From assembly GCA_023374025.1 (NCBI GenBank), contig SIJG01000086.1, positions 578,910-642,909 of the forward strand: 64,000 nucleotides of DNA, written 5' to 3'. The notes under the pieces are model-generated. The model did not search any database. It was not told where the DNA came from and was given only the letters and a program-made list of their open reading frames with translations. A program made the translations under genes and the position numbers. Positions 15,301-28,285 of the stretch are shown here, piece after piece (position 1 is the stretch's first letter; every line of letters starts with the position of its first letter). Source of the DNA: Heterodera schachtii. Its lineage: Eukaryota > Nematoda > Chromadorea > Rhabditida > Heteroderidae.

Positions 15301-18300
15301 AGAAAGGATTACTAATCACAAACAAAAATTACTTAAAACGAATCAAGGATAGAAATAATAATTATTCAAAGAAAAATAAAAATCTTGAAACTTTGTTTAA
15401 CTCTCAATTATATATGTTAAATAATGCGATAAATATGTTAATAGAGAAAAATTTTTTTTATATACTATTTTAGAACATTAATGCGGAAATCAAGAAGGAA
15501 AGGGAAGATTTTATTTTAGTTCACCGAAACCCATTATTCCTTAAGGTTCGGCTCTTTTTACGGTTATTTTCGGCGCATAAATATATTAAGTGTTTTTATT
15601 TTTTAATAACTAATATATTTTCCAAATTAATTTTAAAAGTTTTTAAATGGAACCAGATCCTTTATTATATGAAAATTTATCATTTTTTATTTTTTTAAAC
15701 TATTCAATTGATTATTATATGAGATTCCAAAGGAAATTTTAATTCCATTAAAGATTCATTTACAATATAGTTTTGCGGATTATTAATTGCTGGCATGTTT
15801 AAAATTATTATATTTTTATAGAGTTTTGCATTTGTTGGTTAATCTATCTCGAATTAATTAACAATTTATGAAAAAAAACAAATAAATTAATCTGTCAGTC
15901 CTTAATCCAATCTTCATGATTTCTTCTTGCGAATAAAAAAGACGTGTTCTAACTCTTTAATGTAGACCGGGAGATTAATATTTATTTATTCATTAACTTG
16001 AAATAAGATTATAAAAAGTATTTGCTTTTTAGATTTACTTTCAAAAAAATCCAGTTTGTTTTATATTTAGCTTTTCATCATTAGTTTAATGATTAATGTT
16101 TTTCTTCATGGTCGGTCAAAAATAAAAAAATCTTTTTTTTCTCAGTCCCTTTTTCTATATTTTCTTTATATCAAATTTTTTTGTTTTAAGCTTTATTTTA
16201 TTTGTATATTCTATTTATTTATAATTTATTTTGATAAATTTCTTAATAATCAGTTGTATATTTAAAAATCATTCTTAATTATTTTATAAAATTTATTTGC
16301 TAATATTTATATTTGTAAGTTAATATATGATATTTTAGTTGTTCCATTCTTTGGAATTATTAAAGAAATAATTAATTTAATTTTTATTGTAAAGGATTTT
16401 TCAGTAGTATATTGTATTTCTAATTATTTGACTAACCTTTTTACGTTAAAGTTAAAAAAATATTATAATATATCATTGAAGTTTTCTCTTTGTATTCATT
16501 AATTCATGATTTTTTTTAAATTGTTCACATTCGACTCACTATTTAAATTGTATTATGAATAACCTACTATGATTCTTTAACCAAGAATTTTCTTTTCATT
16601 TAAGGTTTCATAAATTTAAGAATAACTTTTTGAATAACGGTGCATTATAAATAATGTTTGCTCAAGTTTATATATTCATTAATTTATAGTTTTTTTTCAT
16701 TTTTATTAGTAAAACTATAAATTTAATTTTCTGATATTAAATAAACTTTTTTAAATTTTGATACCAGCAATAAAAAAATGTTATTGACATTAATGACTAC
16801 TAATGCTCTTGACTGTTTTGTCAAGTATTATTGTTAATCATTATTTAAATCACGGATATTTATTTAAATGTTGACAATGTAATATTGTAAAATTATTCAA
16901 TTTAATTATTTTTTTTCTAAAATCCTTTGCTCATAATTTATTTTCAATTTTTTATTATTACTAATAGTCTCTAAGCTCAAAAGAAATATGCTCAAATTAA
17001 TTAAATTAGGAATAGATTAATATTTTAATTATTAAACATTTTTTTAGTAAATATGTCAATGTATAGGTTGTAAACATTCAAATAAAATAATTTTTGTTTC
17101 TTGCTTGGAAATATTATTTTTTACCCTAATGAAGTGTTTTAATTACACCCATTTTGATGGATTTTTGATAACATTAATCAAATTTCCTTGTCTCGAATAC
17201 CATTTAATTTTCCATTTGTTTGTATACAATCCTAGTAATAAGATATTTTGTTAATTTCAATTGATTTTGTTAATTTCATTTAACATATTAATAAAATGAA
17301 AAAATAAATAATTTGTTAAGTGCATCTGTCTCTAGCATTTTTTAAATAATATAATAAATTTATTTTTTGATTTCAAATTTTTTCCTGCTATTTAATTGAA
17401 AACTTTGTCCTAGAATTTATGATTAAAAAGTTTAAATTTAAATTCAGTATTACTAGCTGGTTAATCGTATATCTCGTCTCATTGTCCTGACTTACTAAGA
17501 CTTTTTTATTTGTAAAATTTATCCTATTTTTGTAAAGCAATTAAAACCTTATATTTTAAAGCTAAATATATAACAATTTAATTTTCAATAATTAATTGTC
17601 AATTTATTTTAGCATATTTTATTTGCTTTAGTTGAACGATTTCCAATTAAATCGTCTAGTCCAGTGCAAGAAGTAATTTTGTTTTCATTCATGCTCTTTA
17701 CTTTTTTAAAAGTTTTTGTTTTAAAGTTTTTCAGCTTTATAAAATTATTTTTGTAAATTTGGTAGTGATTTTTATGTCCACCATTATTTATGTAATAAGG
17801 AATTTTTTATTTATAAATTTTATTTAAATATACACACAATCAGCTATTGTGTTGTTTTTTTAATTTTAAATATAGCTCATACATTCTTATATTTAAAAGG
17901 AACAAGAAAAAAAAATTTCGTTTATTAATTTCTGCAGGTCGAAAATTTTAAATTTTTTAACACTCAATAAATTACTTAAATTCATTTAATTCACCTTTTA
18001 ACATTTCTAGAAAATTATAACATTTAAAAATGTTTTTTATTTTTTTCATATTTTTTTTATGTTTTTTTAACTATAAATTATGTAATAAAATTTGTGGTTC
18101 CTCTATTATTTATTTAAAGAGTTTTAAAATTTGGAGATTCACAAATGCAAAAACCAAAAGCTGACTTTTTCTATGATTTTTTTTTTATCTATAATCAGTT
18201 AATTTTGGATTTCGAATAAAAAACTTTAAAAATTACTTAATTTTAAATATAATGATTAGAAAAATACACATCGATTATAATGTTCTAAGTTTATTGTTTT

Positions 18301-20230
18301 CATTATATAATTATTTATTTAAAAAAAATTTGTATTATATTGACTTTAATGGAAATACAATTTTCGTATTCATTTATTAACAAATTTGCATCGTACAGTT
18401 TTTGGGTAATTATTATAAATTAAAATGCATTTAATTTCAACTCGCTATGTGGAAGTGCTTCATATGTACCCCAATCTACGTTTTTTCTTATTAGAGTTTT
18501 AAAAATTATTTATTTTTTTTGTTTTCTCCTTAATAATTAAATAAATTGCTTAATTAAATGATTTTTAATACTAAAGTTTTAGATTTATGAGAAATTATTA
18601 TATTTTTTCATATAGTTAATATGTAGATATAGTTAATATGTAGTTTTTCTGTTATAAATCTTAGACTTATTTTAATTTTTTAATATTTTTTTATTGTATC
18701 TGTGCGATAAAAGTTTAAATTTCCGGTAGCTTTAGCAGTTAAATTAAGATTCTTTCATTTATTTTTTTAATATTTTATTTTGCGCGCTCACTCGTCAATT
18801 CCCCGAAGTTCCAATAAGAAATGTAGATGTACTTTTTTTTATGACCTGCATTATTTATTTGAATAAAATTATTAAAATAAATGAACAATTTCTTTGATAT
18901 TTAAAAATTAAATTGTTTAAATTCCAATCATTAAGCTAGGTAAAAATGTTTTAATAAATTTAATTTATAATGGTCGTTAAATAATGAGATGAATATTTTT
19001 TGTTGAACTTTTCATTTTAATAATACTTTTTTTAACATTACGGTAGTGTAGTTAAATCCACTGTGGATGGTAATGATAATTTTTAAACAATTTGGTTTCT
19101 ATATTATTCACTATCTTTCCGTCTTATGAAACAATTGCTTAGGCGTTTATTTTTAAAATATGTTTAGTAAGCGCGTGATTTATTGTATTATTATTTTTAT
19201 AATTTTGAATTTTAATCAATGACAAGAATGTAATTTTAATAAAAATTTGTTTTTTAAGCTGAATTCTTCATTGCCCTTATGCTTAATTTTGATTTTTGAA
19301 TTATTTATTAATTTCATTTCAATAGTATTTGCTAAATTTATTTCATGACACCTGATCATTTGTACCCGTAACATGTCATCGAGATTTTAAATGAAATCTT
19401 GAAATCCTTTTGTTTCTTCCTTTTTTACAATTGATTGATTTTTATGCTCCATAACGACTTATCCAGTTTTCTATTATAATATTTTTCTTTTAATTAATGA
19501 AAAACATGATTATAATGAGATTAAATATTTATTAATCAAGAAAAAGAAAGCAATTAAAAAAAAATTTTTTTTTCTAATCTTTCAATTTTTATCTATTTAA
19601 TTGACACTTAATATTAATTATATCTTTTCTTTTTTTTTAATTCTAAATCATATAATTAAGAGAATTTGTTGAAATTCTTTTTTGGTTATCAACTCAGTCA
19701 TGTTTCTCTGTTTGGTGTCCATCATTATTAATAGGCCATTTTAATTTTTGAAAACTTATATTTTATTTTATAACACAATGCAAAATAAATATTTATAGAA
19801 ATAATTGACTCCCTTGGTCAGCTTCGACACTCTCAAAAATTTGGGGAGGAAAAAAGTGCTTTTATATAGTATTTTTAAATTAAATTATGTTTAAATAATT
19901 TCATTTATTTTGTAGATAAAAGATTTTGTTTATTATTGTGATTTTAGTCAAGAAAGATTCTCATTAATGGCCGAATGTACAATTTTAATAATTTTTAAAT
20001 AGTCTATATGAAACAGAATATTTTTATCTTTTAATTTATGAGTTTGTTTTGAAAAAACTATAATTAATTATGGTAATTGTTTTTAAATTAAATTTTATTC
20101 AGTCCACTCCTTAGGAAAGACATGAATTCTCTTGTAAACATTATTATTTTAGTATTTATTTAATGCTTACTTTTAGCAAATTTTAAAGTAAATTTTTATA
20201 GAAATATAAAAATGAGAATATTAAACTCAT
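12355..20230. other. AT-rich gene desert
   Basis: I see no supported gene. Plus-strand composition is A-rich up to about 15.5 kb and T-rich afterwards. Short GC spots at 15515-15580 and 18780-18810 and a direct duplication of atatagttaatatgtag near 18612-18645 are the only distinct features. Confidence 0.55.
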
Positions 20231-20585
20231 AATTCCAGAAGCGCATCCAAAGTCATGGACCTCGGCGGCATTGACTTTCGGGATTTTTTCATTTGGTGTA
20301 GACAATCTTGTCGAAATTCTTTGTGCGCGTCGCTCAACCTGTGATGAAAATAAGGCATTTGACTTCCTCCTTTGACAGAGTCATGTCTGCACGTTCACAG
20401 CGAGCGTTGACCATGGCGCCAAACTCCATGACATTTTACAAGGGGCCGCTCGACAGCTGAAAGCATTCGAACGCCTTGCAAAAATTGACTTTGTGTTTCC
20501 AAAAAGTGCATTAAGAGTGGAAATTGTAAGCTGCAACTCAATTTCGGCCGGCTTTTTAGGAAGAACTTGCTGTTCATACCTCAAT
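20231..20585 (+). pseudogene. Coding-like GC island, unknown protein fragment
   Basis: About 350 bp of near-50% GC sequence stands alone in the AT desert. It is preceded by attccag, which resembles a splice acceptor. The plus frame from about 20239 is open for roughly 115 codons except for one TGA near 20368, and ends at TGA about 20583. The frame contains a protein-like stretch around DHGAKLHDILQGAARQLKAF. Minus-strand frames are also open for 60-67 codons, so the strand is not certain. I do not recognise a family. It could be a decayed exon or a piece of a mobile-element protein. Confidence 0.35.
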
Positions 20586-21755
20586 TGACCAAAACGATTC
20601 CACCAGAGTGAGATTATTAAGTTTCTGTTTTAAGCTTTTTTGGTAAAATTTATTTTATTTATTTTATCGACTCGTTAATTATTTCTCTGAATGTGAAATT
20701 TGTTTTTAAAATTTTATATTACTGCTTAAAATATTAATATTTTTTCTTTTGAGCCTTTTTTATATCACGTTATCTTCACCCACTTTGCGAAATTTTCTTG
20801 CCTTTCTTAATTTTTTAAAATATTCACTATATGACAAATTATCCAAATCCATTTTAATTTTTCAAAAAACTTTTATTTGTTAAAATTATTTTATATGTCT
20901 TTTTGATAAATTTATTAAAATGATTGCAATTTAAGACCAATGAAGATGCTGTCCCTAGAGCAAATCATACTGTCTACTTTAGTCGAAAGCCGGCATTTTC
21001 TAAAAAGAACGAAATTAATTGTTTATTTCTACATATTTTCATCAAAATTTCAAATTAATTTTTATTTTGTAATTTCCAATTGCTTTCGAGGACAATCGAT
21101 ATCGGGCGCAATTTTAATCTCCATTTTTTGTATATTTTTAATAATTTCATTTTCAGTATTCATTATTGTTAAAAATTCACAAAAATTATTAAGTTGAAAA
21201 ATTAGTAACGTAGTATTTTAAGTTTCTATATGTCAATTTAATTATTTATCAAAATCAATCAGAGATAAATATTTAAGATATTGTTTTCATGCTCAAAATG
21301 AAAATTAAGTGTTTAAATTAAAAAAAATTGTTTTTTTTCATGTTTATAAATTATAAACTTGATTTGCCCTGAGCATGAAATTCCGATTTTTTTTTGGTCT
21401 AAAACGTACCAGGCGTCACATTTCTCCTTGTGACAACGCAAAGGATTAATGTTTATTGTAATTTAAATTACCGATATATTTACTAATAAATTTCAGCTAA
21501 TTATAATTCAATTTGGATTTACTTTTAAATAGCTTTAGTATTTTCGTGATTCATTTTTCCAATTAATTTTTTAGGAATTAATTTTGTCTGTTATGTGTTT
21601 TGATTGGATCGATGTTTATATTATAAGGAATTGTAAATTCTCTATTATACTTCCTGTTAGTACCGTCATTTTCTTCCGACGATTTTCCACCGCCATTTTG
21701 GTTCATTGGCTTGTAAAGGAAATTTGAAAAATTTTGCTGCATGTCCCTCCGCAAC
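20586..21755. other. AT-rich intergenic
   Basis: No gene is supported. An 85-codon open frame at 20940-21197 is T-rich and hydrophobic by composition and has no splice or family support. Confidence 0.5.
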
Positions 21756-21866
21756 AGGGCTGGCCGTGATCACGGATCACGGAAATCACGGGGTTTTTGG
21801 GGTGCCGTGATCTCGGATCACGGGTCACGGATTTTTTCAAATTTTCCGTGATTTTGATCCGTGATT
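21756..21866. repeat. GC-word array, copy B (word GATCACGG)
   Basis: The sequence begins agggctggccgtgatcacgg and reiterates GATCACGG/CCGTGATC about ten times in both orientations before fading into AT-rich DNA near 21866. It has the same layout as the arrays at 1.2, 41.8, 54.3, 58.4 and 59.1 kb, but with its own word. No matching second terminus was found. Confidence 0.55.
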
Positions 21867-21982
21867 GACATTTTATATAGGGAATTTTTATTGAGACGAA
21901 AATAGGAAAGTGGTGTGTGAAAAGAAATTTTTTGAGAAAAAAAAAATAAATTCCTTTCTGTTTAGTAGCTAAACATATATAT

Positions 21983-22046
21983 GTAGTCTGCTGGTGGTTA
22001 AGCCTTCTGTCTTTCGTTGTCTGTTCCTCGGTTTCAATTCCCCATT
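21983..22046 (+). repeat. tRNA-like (SINE head-like) sequence
   Basis: ctgctggtggttaag resembles a Pol III A box (tRNA D-arm), and ggtttcaattccc about 30 nt downstream resembles a B box (T-arm). No full cloverleaf can be drawn. It is more likely a decayed tRNA or the head of a tRNA-derived SINE than a working tRNA gene. Confidence 0.3.
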
Positions 22047-25000
22047 GGGATAGAAGAATTTTTATATTTTGTTTTGATAATTTAAATTGAATTTTATTAA
22101 CAAGAAATTTCCTAATATTAAAAATTACTTTTCCTTTATTTTTTAAAAGGTCCATAGACCAATAAATTAACCAATGATTTGACATATTTTGGACAAAATC
22201 TGTTAACAAATTCACTCAAAATTTCAAAAATTCCCTATTTTTTCTCTCCGTCACTTAAATTTAAAATGACAGGTTGGACCAAAAGATTTTTTTTCAGCAT
22301 CAAAAGTTAGCTTACAAATTAGAGGAAATTTTTTTCTCTACATAAATAGATTTTTGGTTAAATTTAAGAAAAATTTGAAAAATTTTCTTAATAAACTTAG
22401 TTAAAAAATAAAAAATCCTTGGAGATTTCTACAAAAAGCTCTAATTTTTCTCAAAAATTGGCCAAAAATCGTAAATTTAGTCATTTTTTGGAAAAGGTAC
22501 GCCGCAAAAAAAGCGGTTTATATGTTTTGGATTCTTTAAAATATTTTTTGGGAATTTTTCCAGCGATTAAATTCGGTTTTTTTAAATAAATTTAAAACAT
22601 TATCAAATCATCTTTTGTTTTTTACCAATATAATTCTAAATTTTTCCAAATAATTTGTCAAATTTAGAATATTTTTATGGTTGATTATATTTTTGAATTA
22701 TATTTTTATCCCATATATATTATTAAAAATGAATAAAAATCGAATAAATATTTTTTTGTATTTAGATTTTTATTATTTGAATAAAATTAACAGGAAATTT
22801 ATCGTTTAACTTGAATATTCTGTATAATTATTTCACAAAGCGATTTTTATTTTTATTGTAGAAAAAATATTGTAAAGTATGTTTATTTCAATATAATAAA
22901 TGACCGATTTGAGTTCATTAATTATTTCATTTAATAAAGGTATTTTTTGTATTGTAATTGAAACCGACAAATATTACTATAGTAACATTTTTTAAAGAAT
23001 TCGAATTTGTTGTTGTGGATGACAAAGGTTATTCTTTGTTTTATTGGCATTCAGTTTTTTGCTTATTGTTGTAATCATTCATGGCTCCAATTTATTTATT
23101 AGAGTTTAATTATTCTTTCTTGTTGATATATTTCTGATAATCTACAATTTCCTTGTTTTATTGATAATTATAATAAATTTTTACATTTTATAATTTTTAT
23201 AATAGATAAATGATTAATTGCTAATTTGAAGTAAATTAAAAAAAACACTTTCCACATACACGAAATTGAGATTTGAAAGAAAATTTTTTTTTTACTAATT
23301 CTCTTGAATACGCGTCTTTATTGGATTGGTTTTGTTCCCAGGGTTGTCTATTCAATTACTATAATTTTAAGTAAATGATTTTTAAAATTAATCGCAAGTA
23401 AAATTATGTCTATTAATGCGTGCGTATTTGTTATTTATTAAATATATTTTTTCATTGTTTAATTATTTTGGTTTTTCTTTTAATAAGTTAATAAGCTTTT
23501 CTCTCTTGATAAAGGCCTTTTTTCTTTTTCAAAAATTACATATTTACAAGAATACATTTTGATTAGTTTTTTTATAATTTTAATGTTTTATATTATAATT
23601 TGTCTTTTTTTAATAATTTCTTTTTTCCCAATTGTCATTAAACAAAATTTATAGTTGTATATTTTTATATCGATATTACGAAAATTTAATACACTTATAA
23701 AGGTTATTTAATAACTTTAATGCAAAAGATCTCGCTGAACAAGAACAAAAATGGAATTATTAAAACGATAAATTTTTTAATAATGGTTTTCCATTTATAA
23801 ATTAACACCAACTTTTTTCTTTCTAGAAGATAATTTACATATTTTTTAAAATAATTTTTTCAAATTATAATCTTGATGAGGGTTGTCGTTTCCTTCCAAA
23901 TTCATTCATTTTATTTGAATTTTGATAGTAAAATTATTAAAATTTTAAGCATTGGTTATAATTTTTTAATTAGTATTTGTTTTTTTATAATATATTATGA
24001 TGAATTAATTTTATTTTTTATATCTAGAAATCTGATTATTAGGTTTTAAGGTTCTATTTGCCATTTTAAATTATTTTTTTATTGTACTATGTTTATTTTC
24101 AATTAAAATATTCTTTCATCCAAAGGTCTTCTTGGCAACCTCTGGCTAACTTCGTTTCCAAATGTCGTAACAAAAGTATTTCCATTTTTGATCTTTCTGA
24201 AAATTTCATCCAATATTATGTATTTTAATATTTTTTCGCATAAGCATTATTTTTTATATAATTTAAAGATATATTTATTTTAACAGTATAATAAATTTCG
24301 ATAATTTGTTTTCGTCGTGCAAATTATCTATAAGAAAAAGAATGAAATAAATGAAATATGTTTTTTCAAAATTAACTTTAATTAAATGATATTAATAATT
24401 AATTAAATCAAAAAATTAACAATTCAATAGTTTGATGAAAATAAAAACACTGATGATTTAATCATAATCATAGATAAAAAAAACTGGTGAATTATCGAAT
24501 GAAATAAAAAAGTAATTTGATTTAAATAACTTTTAACAAAGCTTTTTGTTATTGAATTACAATTGCTTTATCAAAGCAAAAATCCAAATTTAATAAAACG
24601 AATCAAAAAAATATATAAACGATAAAAATTTCAGGGTGAAACCCCTGGTTAAAACAAGAAATTTTATAGCTCAATTTAAAATGCAAATATTATTTTAGAA
24701 GGGAAATCTATTAATGATGAAAAAATACATTTAATATATTTATATGCGCCGACAACAATTGTAATCCTGTCACAATTTTGCATCACGGGCAATAGTAAGC
24801 TCGGGAATTGTTTTAAAATTTAAAATAAAATAAACTTTAAAAGATTTAAAAACATAATTTTAGAAATCATTTCAGACAATAAAAAAGAATTTAACATACT
24901 AAGGAACCAAAAAAAAAAGAATTATACCAAGATTACAATTTAAACAATGAAATTTGACAATTAACTATTATTGAGATGATTTATGTATTGAGATATAACT

Positions 25001-25156
25001 TTTAAATATTTAGATGGATAAAAAAATGAAGATTTTAAATATTCTTAAGATAATATTTTTAATTTATTTCGATTAAATTCTATTATTATCTGAATTGGAT
25101 AAACAATTATTAAAAAAAAATATATTATTCAAAATGATAATTATCAATTAAAAAAT
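22047..25156. other. AT-rich intergenic
   Basis: No gene recognised. Plus-strand bias changes from T-rich to A-rich at about 24.3 kb. Small GC-richer spots occur near 24630-24650 and 24745-24805. Confidence 0.5.
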
Positions 25157-26422
25157 TTAATAGAGTTGTCAAGCTTCTAAATCATTGATTCGAAATTGTC
25201 TAAGGTTTTATTATACATTTAATAATTAAAGTCATAATTAACAATCGATCGAAATGAATGAAAAGTTTAATAGATAAAGTTAATTATTAGAAAACTAGTC
25301 AAAAATAGAATGAAGAATGGATCTTAAGAAAAATAAGTGTATGAAAATTTGTGTCAACGAACCATATTCCAAACAATGAGAATTGCGCACGATTATTAAC
25401 CAAATATGTAAAAGTGAATAAATAGTAGAGTAATAAAGCAATTTATTTTAATCAACATCAAAAATTTGCTAATTTTGCTGTTTTGAGATAGTTTGAGGAT
25501 TTATGTTGATTTTTTGAAAAATCCTCATTTAAAATGCGACCAAAAACTTTTCCCCCGACGGAGCCCACCAGCAGGCCAGGCACAATAAGCTTATATTTTT
25601 CTTAAAATTAGATTAATATCGCAAAAATTGTTCATTTATATAACCCACTTTTTCTGCATTCTTTGCAAAGAACACGGCACTTCTTGTCCAGCTCATAAAG
25701 GTCAATTAGCCAGATTGATGGCTAAAGTAAAAAAAATTACAACGAAAAATAATAATTAATTTAAAAAATTCTTACTAATATTTTTTGGGTTCAACATCTG
25801 CAATTAAGAAAAACTAAATAATAAAAAATAGAATTTTTATAAATTAAATGCTCAGTTTTTCATAAGCATAAATTAAACATTGATTGATCCAATCAATTTT
25901 ATACCTTTAACAGTGAAACTATACATTAATAAAAAAAATAGTAATAAGAATTTTATTCACTAAAAATTAATTTTAAAATATTTAGCAGAATGATTTTAAT
26001 AAGAAAATATTGGTTAGATCACAAATGCATTCTATTTTGCCAATTGAAGGCCGAGTGGGGAGATGTTTAATGGCAAATACGATGAGCAAAATGGCAAATG
26101 TTGCCGTGAGTGAAAGCTGACATTTTTATTATTTCAGTGGCACATAAAAATTTGAAAAATGGCGGGAGGGGGCCATGATCCAACCCGTCCCAAGGGAAGT
26201 TCTGCGGTCCAAAGACCGTGAACTTTGCCTCCAAACCGGGGAGAAAATGGGGGAGAGAGCCATGATCCAACCCGTCCCAAGGGAAGTTCTGCAGTTCTAA
26301 GACAGTGAACTTTGCCTCGAAATCGGGAGGAAAATGGGGGGAGGGGGCCATGATCCAACCCGTCCCAAGGGAAGTTCTGCAGTCCTAAGACAGTGAACTT
26401 TGCCTCAAAATCGGGAGGAAAA
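25157..26422. repeat. Segmental duplication, copy 1
   Basis: 25157-25448 is nearly identical to 28286-28577, and 25450-26422 is nearly identical to 29894-30866. Copy 2 therefore has an extra 1.3 kb between the two halves, and it lacks the sequence equivalent to about 26423-27058. The block contains part of the 88-bp minisatellite. The high identity in sequence this AT-rich implies a recent event. Confidence 0.85.
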
Positions 26423-26612
26423 TGGGGGGAGGGGGCCATGATCCAACCCGTCCCAAGGGAAGTTCTGCAGTCCTAAAACAGTGAACTTTGCCTCAAAATC
26501 GGGAGGAAAATGTTGGGAGGGGGCCATGATCCAACCCGTCCCAAGGGAAGTTCTGCAGTCCTAAAACATTGAACTTTGCCTCAAAATCGGGAGGAAAATG
26601 GGGGGGGACTCA
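26160..26612. repeat. 88-bp minisatellite (5 units)
   Basis: The anchor gatccaacccgtcccaaggg starts at 26177, 26264, 26352, 26440 and 26528, giving spacings of 87, 88, 88 and 88 bp. Units are strongly similar and end in a G run (ggaaaatggggggag). Because most units are not a multiple of three, the long minus-strand frames through it shift between units. I regard those frames as repeat artefacts, not proteins. A three-unit version lies at 30601-30866. Confidence 0.9.
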
Positions 26613-26644
26613 TCCTACCCGCAAATACAAAACCTTTTTTAGTT

Positions 26645-26965
26645 TTAAAACCAACTGAGCCATGACACATAGTAAGATTTGCGTTGAGAGGTTAGATGTG
26701 TGAAGCAGGCTAAAATCTCTTTTAGCTCAACTAAAAATTTCTCCTCTTCAATTCCGAGAGTTCCATCCATCTGGTCCAAAATTTGCGATTCTTGGCAATT
26801 ATTCTCGTCTGCAACGGCCCGTTGTTTATTCGGCTCTTCAAAAAAGTCTTCCGTTTCATCCTCATCTTCCTCCTCCGTTTCCTGGTCGTCTTGGTCCTCC
26901 TCTTGGTCAATTTTGACCGGAACAATGCGAAGCGTTTGATTATCAAAAGTGGTTGCTGCTGGCCA
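26645..26965 (-). CDS. Candidate exon: acidic, Glu/Asp-rich protein
   Basis: The minus frame is open for 106 codons from just after a TGA at 26966-26968 to a TAA at 26645-26647. It has no obvious ATG, so it would be an internal or last exon. It reads a short basic lead (LRIVPVKI), then a dense run of Glu and Asp, then a mixed helical segment with MDGTLGIEEEKFLVELKEIL. Base composition is clearly above its surroundings. An alternative minus frame is very Arg/Lys-rich, and a plus frame is Ser-rich. I prefer the acidic frame because of its amino-acid variety. It lies directly downstream of the Q-rich repeat and may belong to the same gene. It is absent from duplication copy 2. Confidence 0.35.
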   Translation of the reverse strand, partial: WPAATTFDNQTLRIVPVKIDQEEDQDDQETEEEDEDETEDFFEEPNKQRAVADENNCQESQILDQMDGTLGIEEEKFLVELKEILACFTHLTSQRKSYYVSWLSWF

Positions 26966-27271
26966 TCATTTACCAACACGGCATTTTGCTATTGCTGCTG
27001 TTGGCCATCATTTACCAACACGGCATTTTGTTGTTGGTGCTGTTGGCCATCATTTACCAACACGGCATTTTGCTGTTGCTGCTGTTGGCCATCATTTACC
27101 AACACGGAATTTTGCTGTTGGTGCTGTTGGCCATCATTTACCAACACGGAATTTTGCTGCTGCTGCTGCTAACAATCATTTACAAAACAGCATTTTGCTG
27201 CTGCTGCTGGGCATCATTTACAGCACCGCATTTTGCTGCTGCTGATGCAGGCCCGAAAGAGCCATTTGTGA
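26959..27271 (-). CDS. 42-bp repeats, possible Q-rich 14-residue repeat exon
   Basis: The anchor ggccatcatttaccaacacg starts at 26961, 27003, 27045, 27087 and 27129 (exact 42-bp period), followed by two degenerate units to about 27248. On the minus strand one frame reads a 14-residue unit of the type QNAVLVNDGQQQQQ, broken by a TAG near 26995. It links upstream to MALSGLHQQQQNAVL, which hits a TAA. The in-frame period favours coding origin, but the stops mean it is either decayed or spliced. Plus-strand frames give an all-hydrophobic LLAIIYQHG repeat that I consider spurious. Confidence 0.35.
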
Positions 27272-28285
27272 CGGTGCACGAGTGCGGTTGGCCGAGAATT
27301 TGTCCTAATACTTTAACATTAACTAGTTTGTGTAATTATAATAATTATTAACAACAATTTTTATTGGCCAAATAAAACAACGAAAAACAAATTTACTTCA
27401 TTAATTCAGTATTATAAATTTATGTCATATAAAAAAAGCATTTAATTTGTTCCCTTTGGCTACATTTTTATTGAATTTTAACTTTTTAATCTTTTTGGTC
27501 TTATTTTTAGTTTGTTTGCGTTTTTTATGAGTCTTTGCGATTTTTTATTCGCGTCAGCGAGTAAAATCGCTTTTTAAAATTTCTAAACAAAAAATAACTA
27601 AGACTTAAAAAAAAAATAAGTGCGAAAAATAAAAATCGAAAAAACCTTTTGAAACGAATAAAAGGAAATTGTTTTTAAGGAAAAGTGCATTTCCTGAGGA
27701 ATGAAAGGAAAGAAAGTTAATTAAATTTAAATCATTAATATGAAATGTCGAATTCTGTTATGGATTCCGTTCGTTTTAATATTTTAATTTATTTTAACAT
27801 TACTCTAAAAAATGTTTCCTGATTTTTTTATTAATGTATATAACTAACTAAAAAATTTTTTAATTTAAAAAAAATTATTGACTTAAAAATTTTTTTACTA
27901 AATGCAAAATTACATTAAAACAGTAGTAATTGTGATTTTCATTAAAAATGGACATTACTATTTTACAAAATATAAGAAAAAAACCAATAAATTTTAGTGG
28001 AAGGTAATTATAATATCGATTAATATTAAAAAATTTAAGCAATTTTTTTATTAAATTCTACTAATTAAACAAATTAAAAAATGCAATAATTTTTTCAAAA
28101 AACAGCGTTTAATAGCTATCATTCAACAATTTTTAAAAATCTCTCTCCTTCAACCTGCCTTTTTAGTAATTTAAACGCATAAGTTTGATGCGTGTCAACA
28201 ATGTGCCATTTCAATGCCTCTTCATTTTTAGTTGCAAAACTAAAAAACCATACATGAAAGCTATTAAAGAATTATTTAATATTTT
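27272..28285. other. AT-rich intergenic with one hairpin
   Basis: No gene seen. A hairpin-capable sequence lies at 27537-27570: the arm gcgattttttattcgc pairs with gcgagtaaaatcgc around a gtca loop. It could be a terminator-like or fortuitous structure. Confidence 0.5.

Noticed and set aside
20940..21197. 85-codon frame with hydrophobic segments
   Set aside because: T-rich DNA yields Phe, Ile and Leu by composition. There is no promoter, splice site or family signal.
26067..26439. Minus-strand frames of 94-101 codons rich in HFPPDFEAKFTV
   Set aside because: They run through the 88-bp minisatellite, whose unit length is not a multiple of three. The frames change from unit to unit and have no splice or family support.
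26959..27248. CRISPR-like regular repeat
   Set aside because: The 42-bp units are contiguous without unique spacers, and the setting is eukaryotic.
26783..27351. Plus-strand frames of 98-132 codons with CCWPSFTNT or LLAIIYQHG repeats
   Set aside because: They are other-frame readings of the 42-bp repeat with improbable all-Cys or all-hydrophobic composition.
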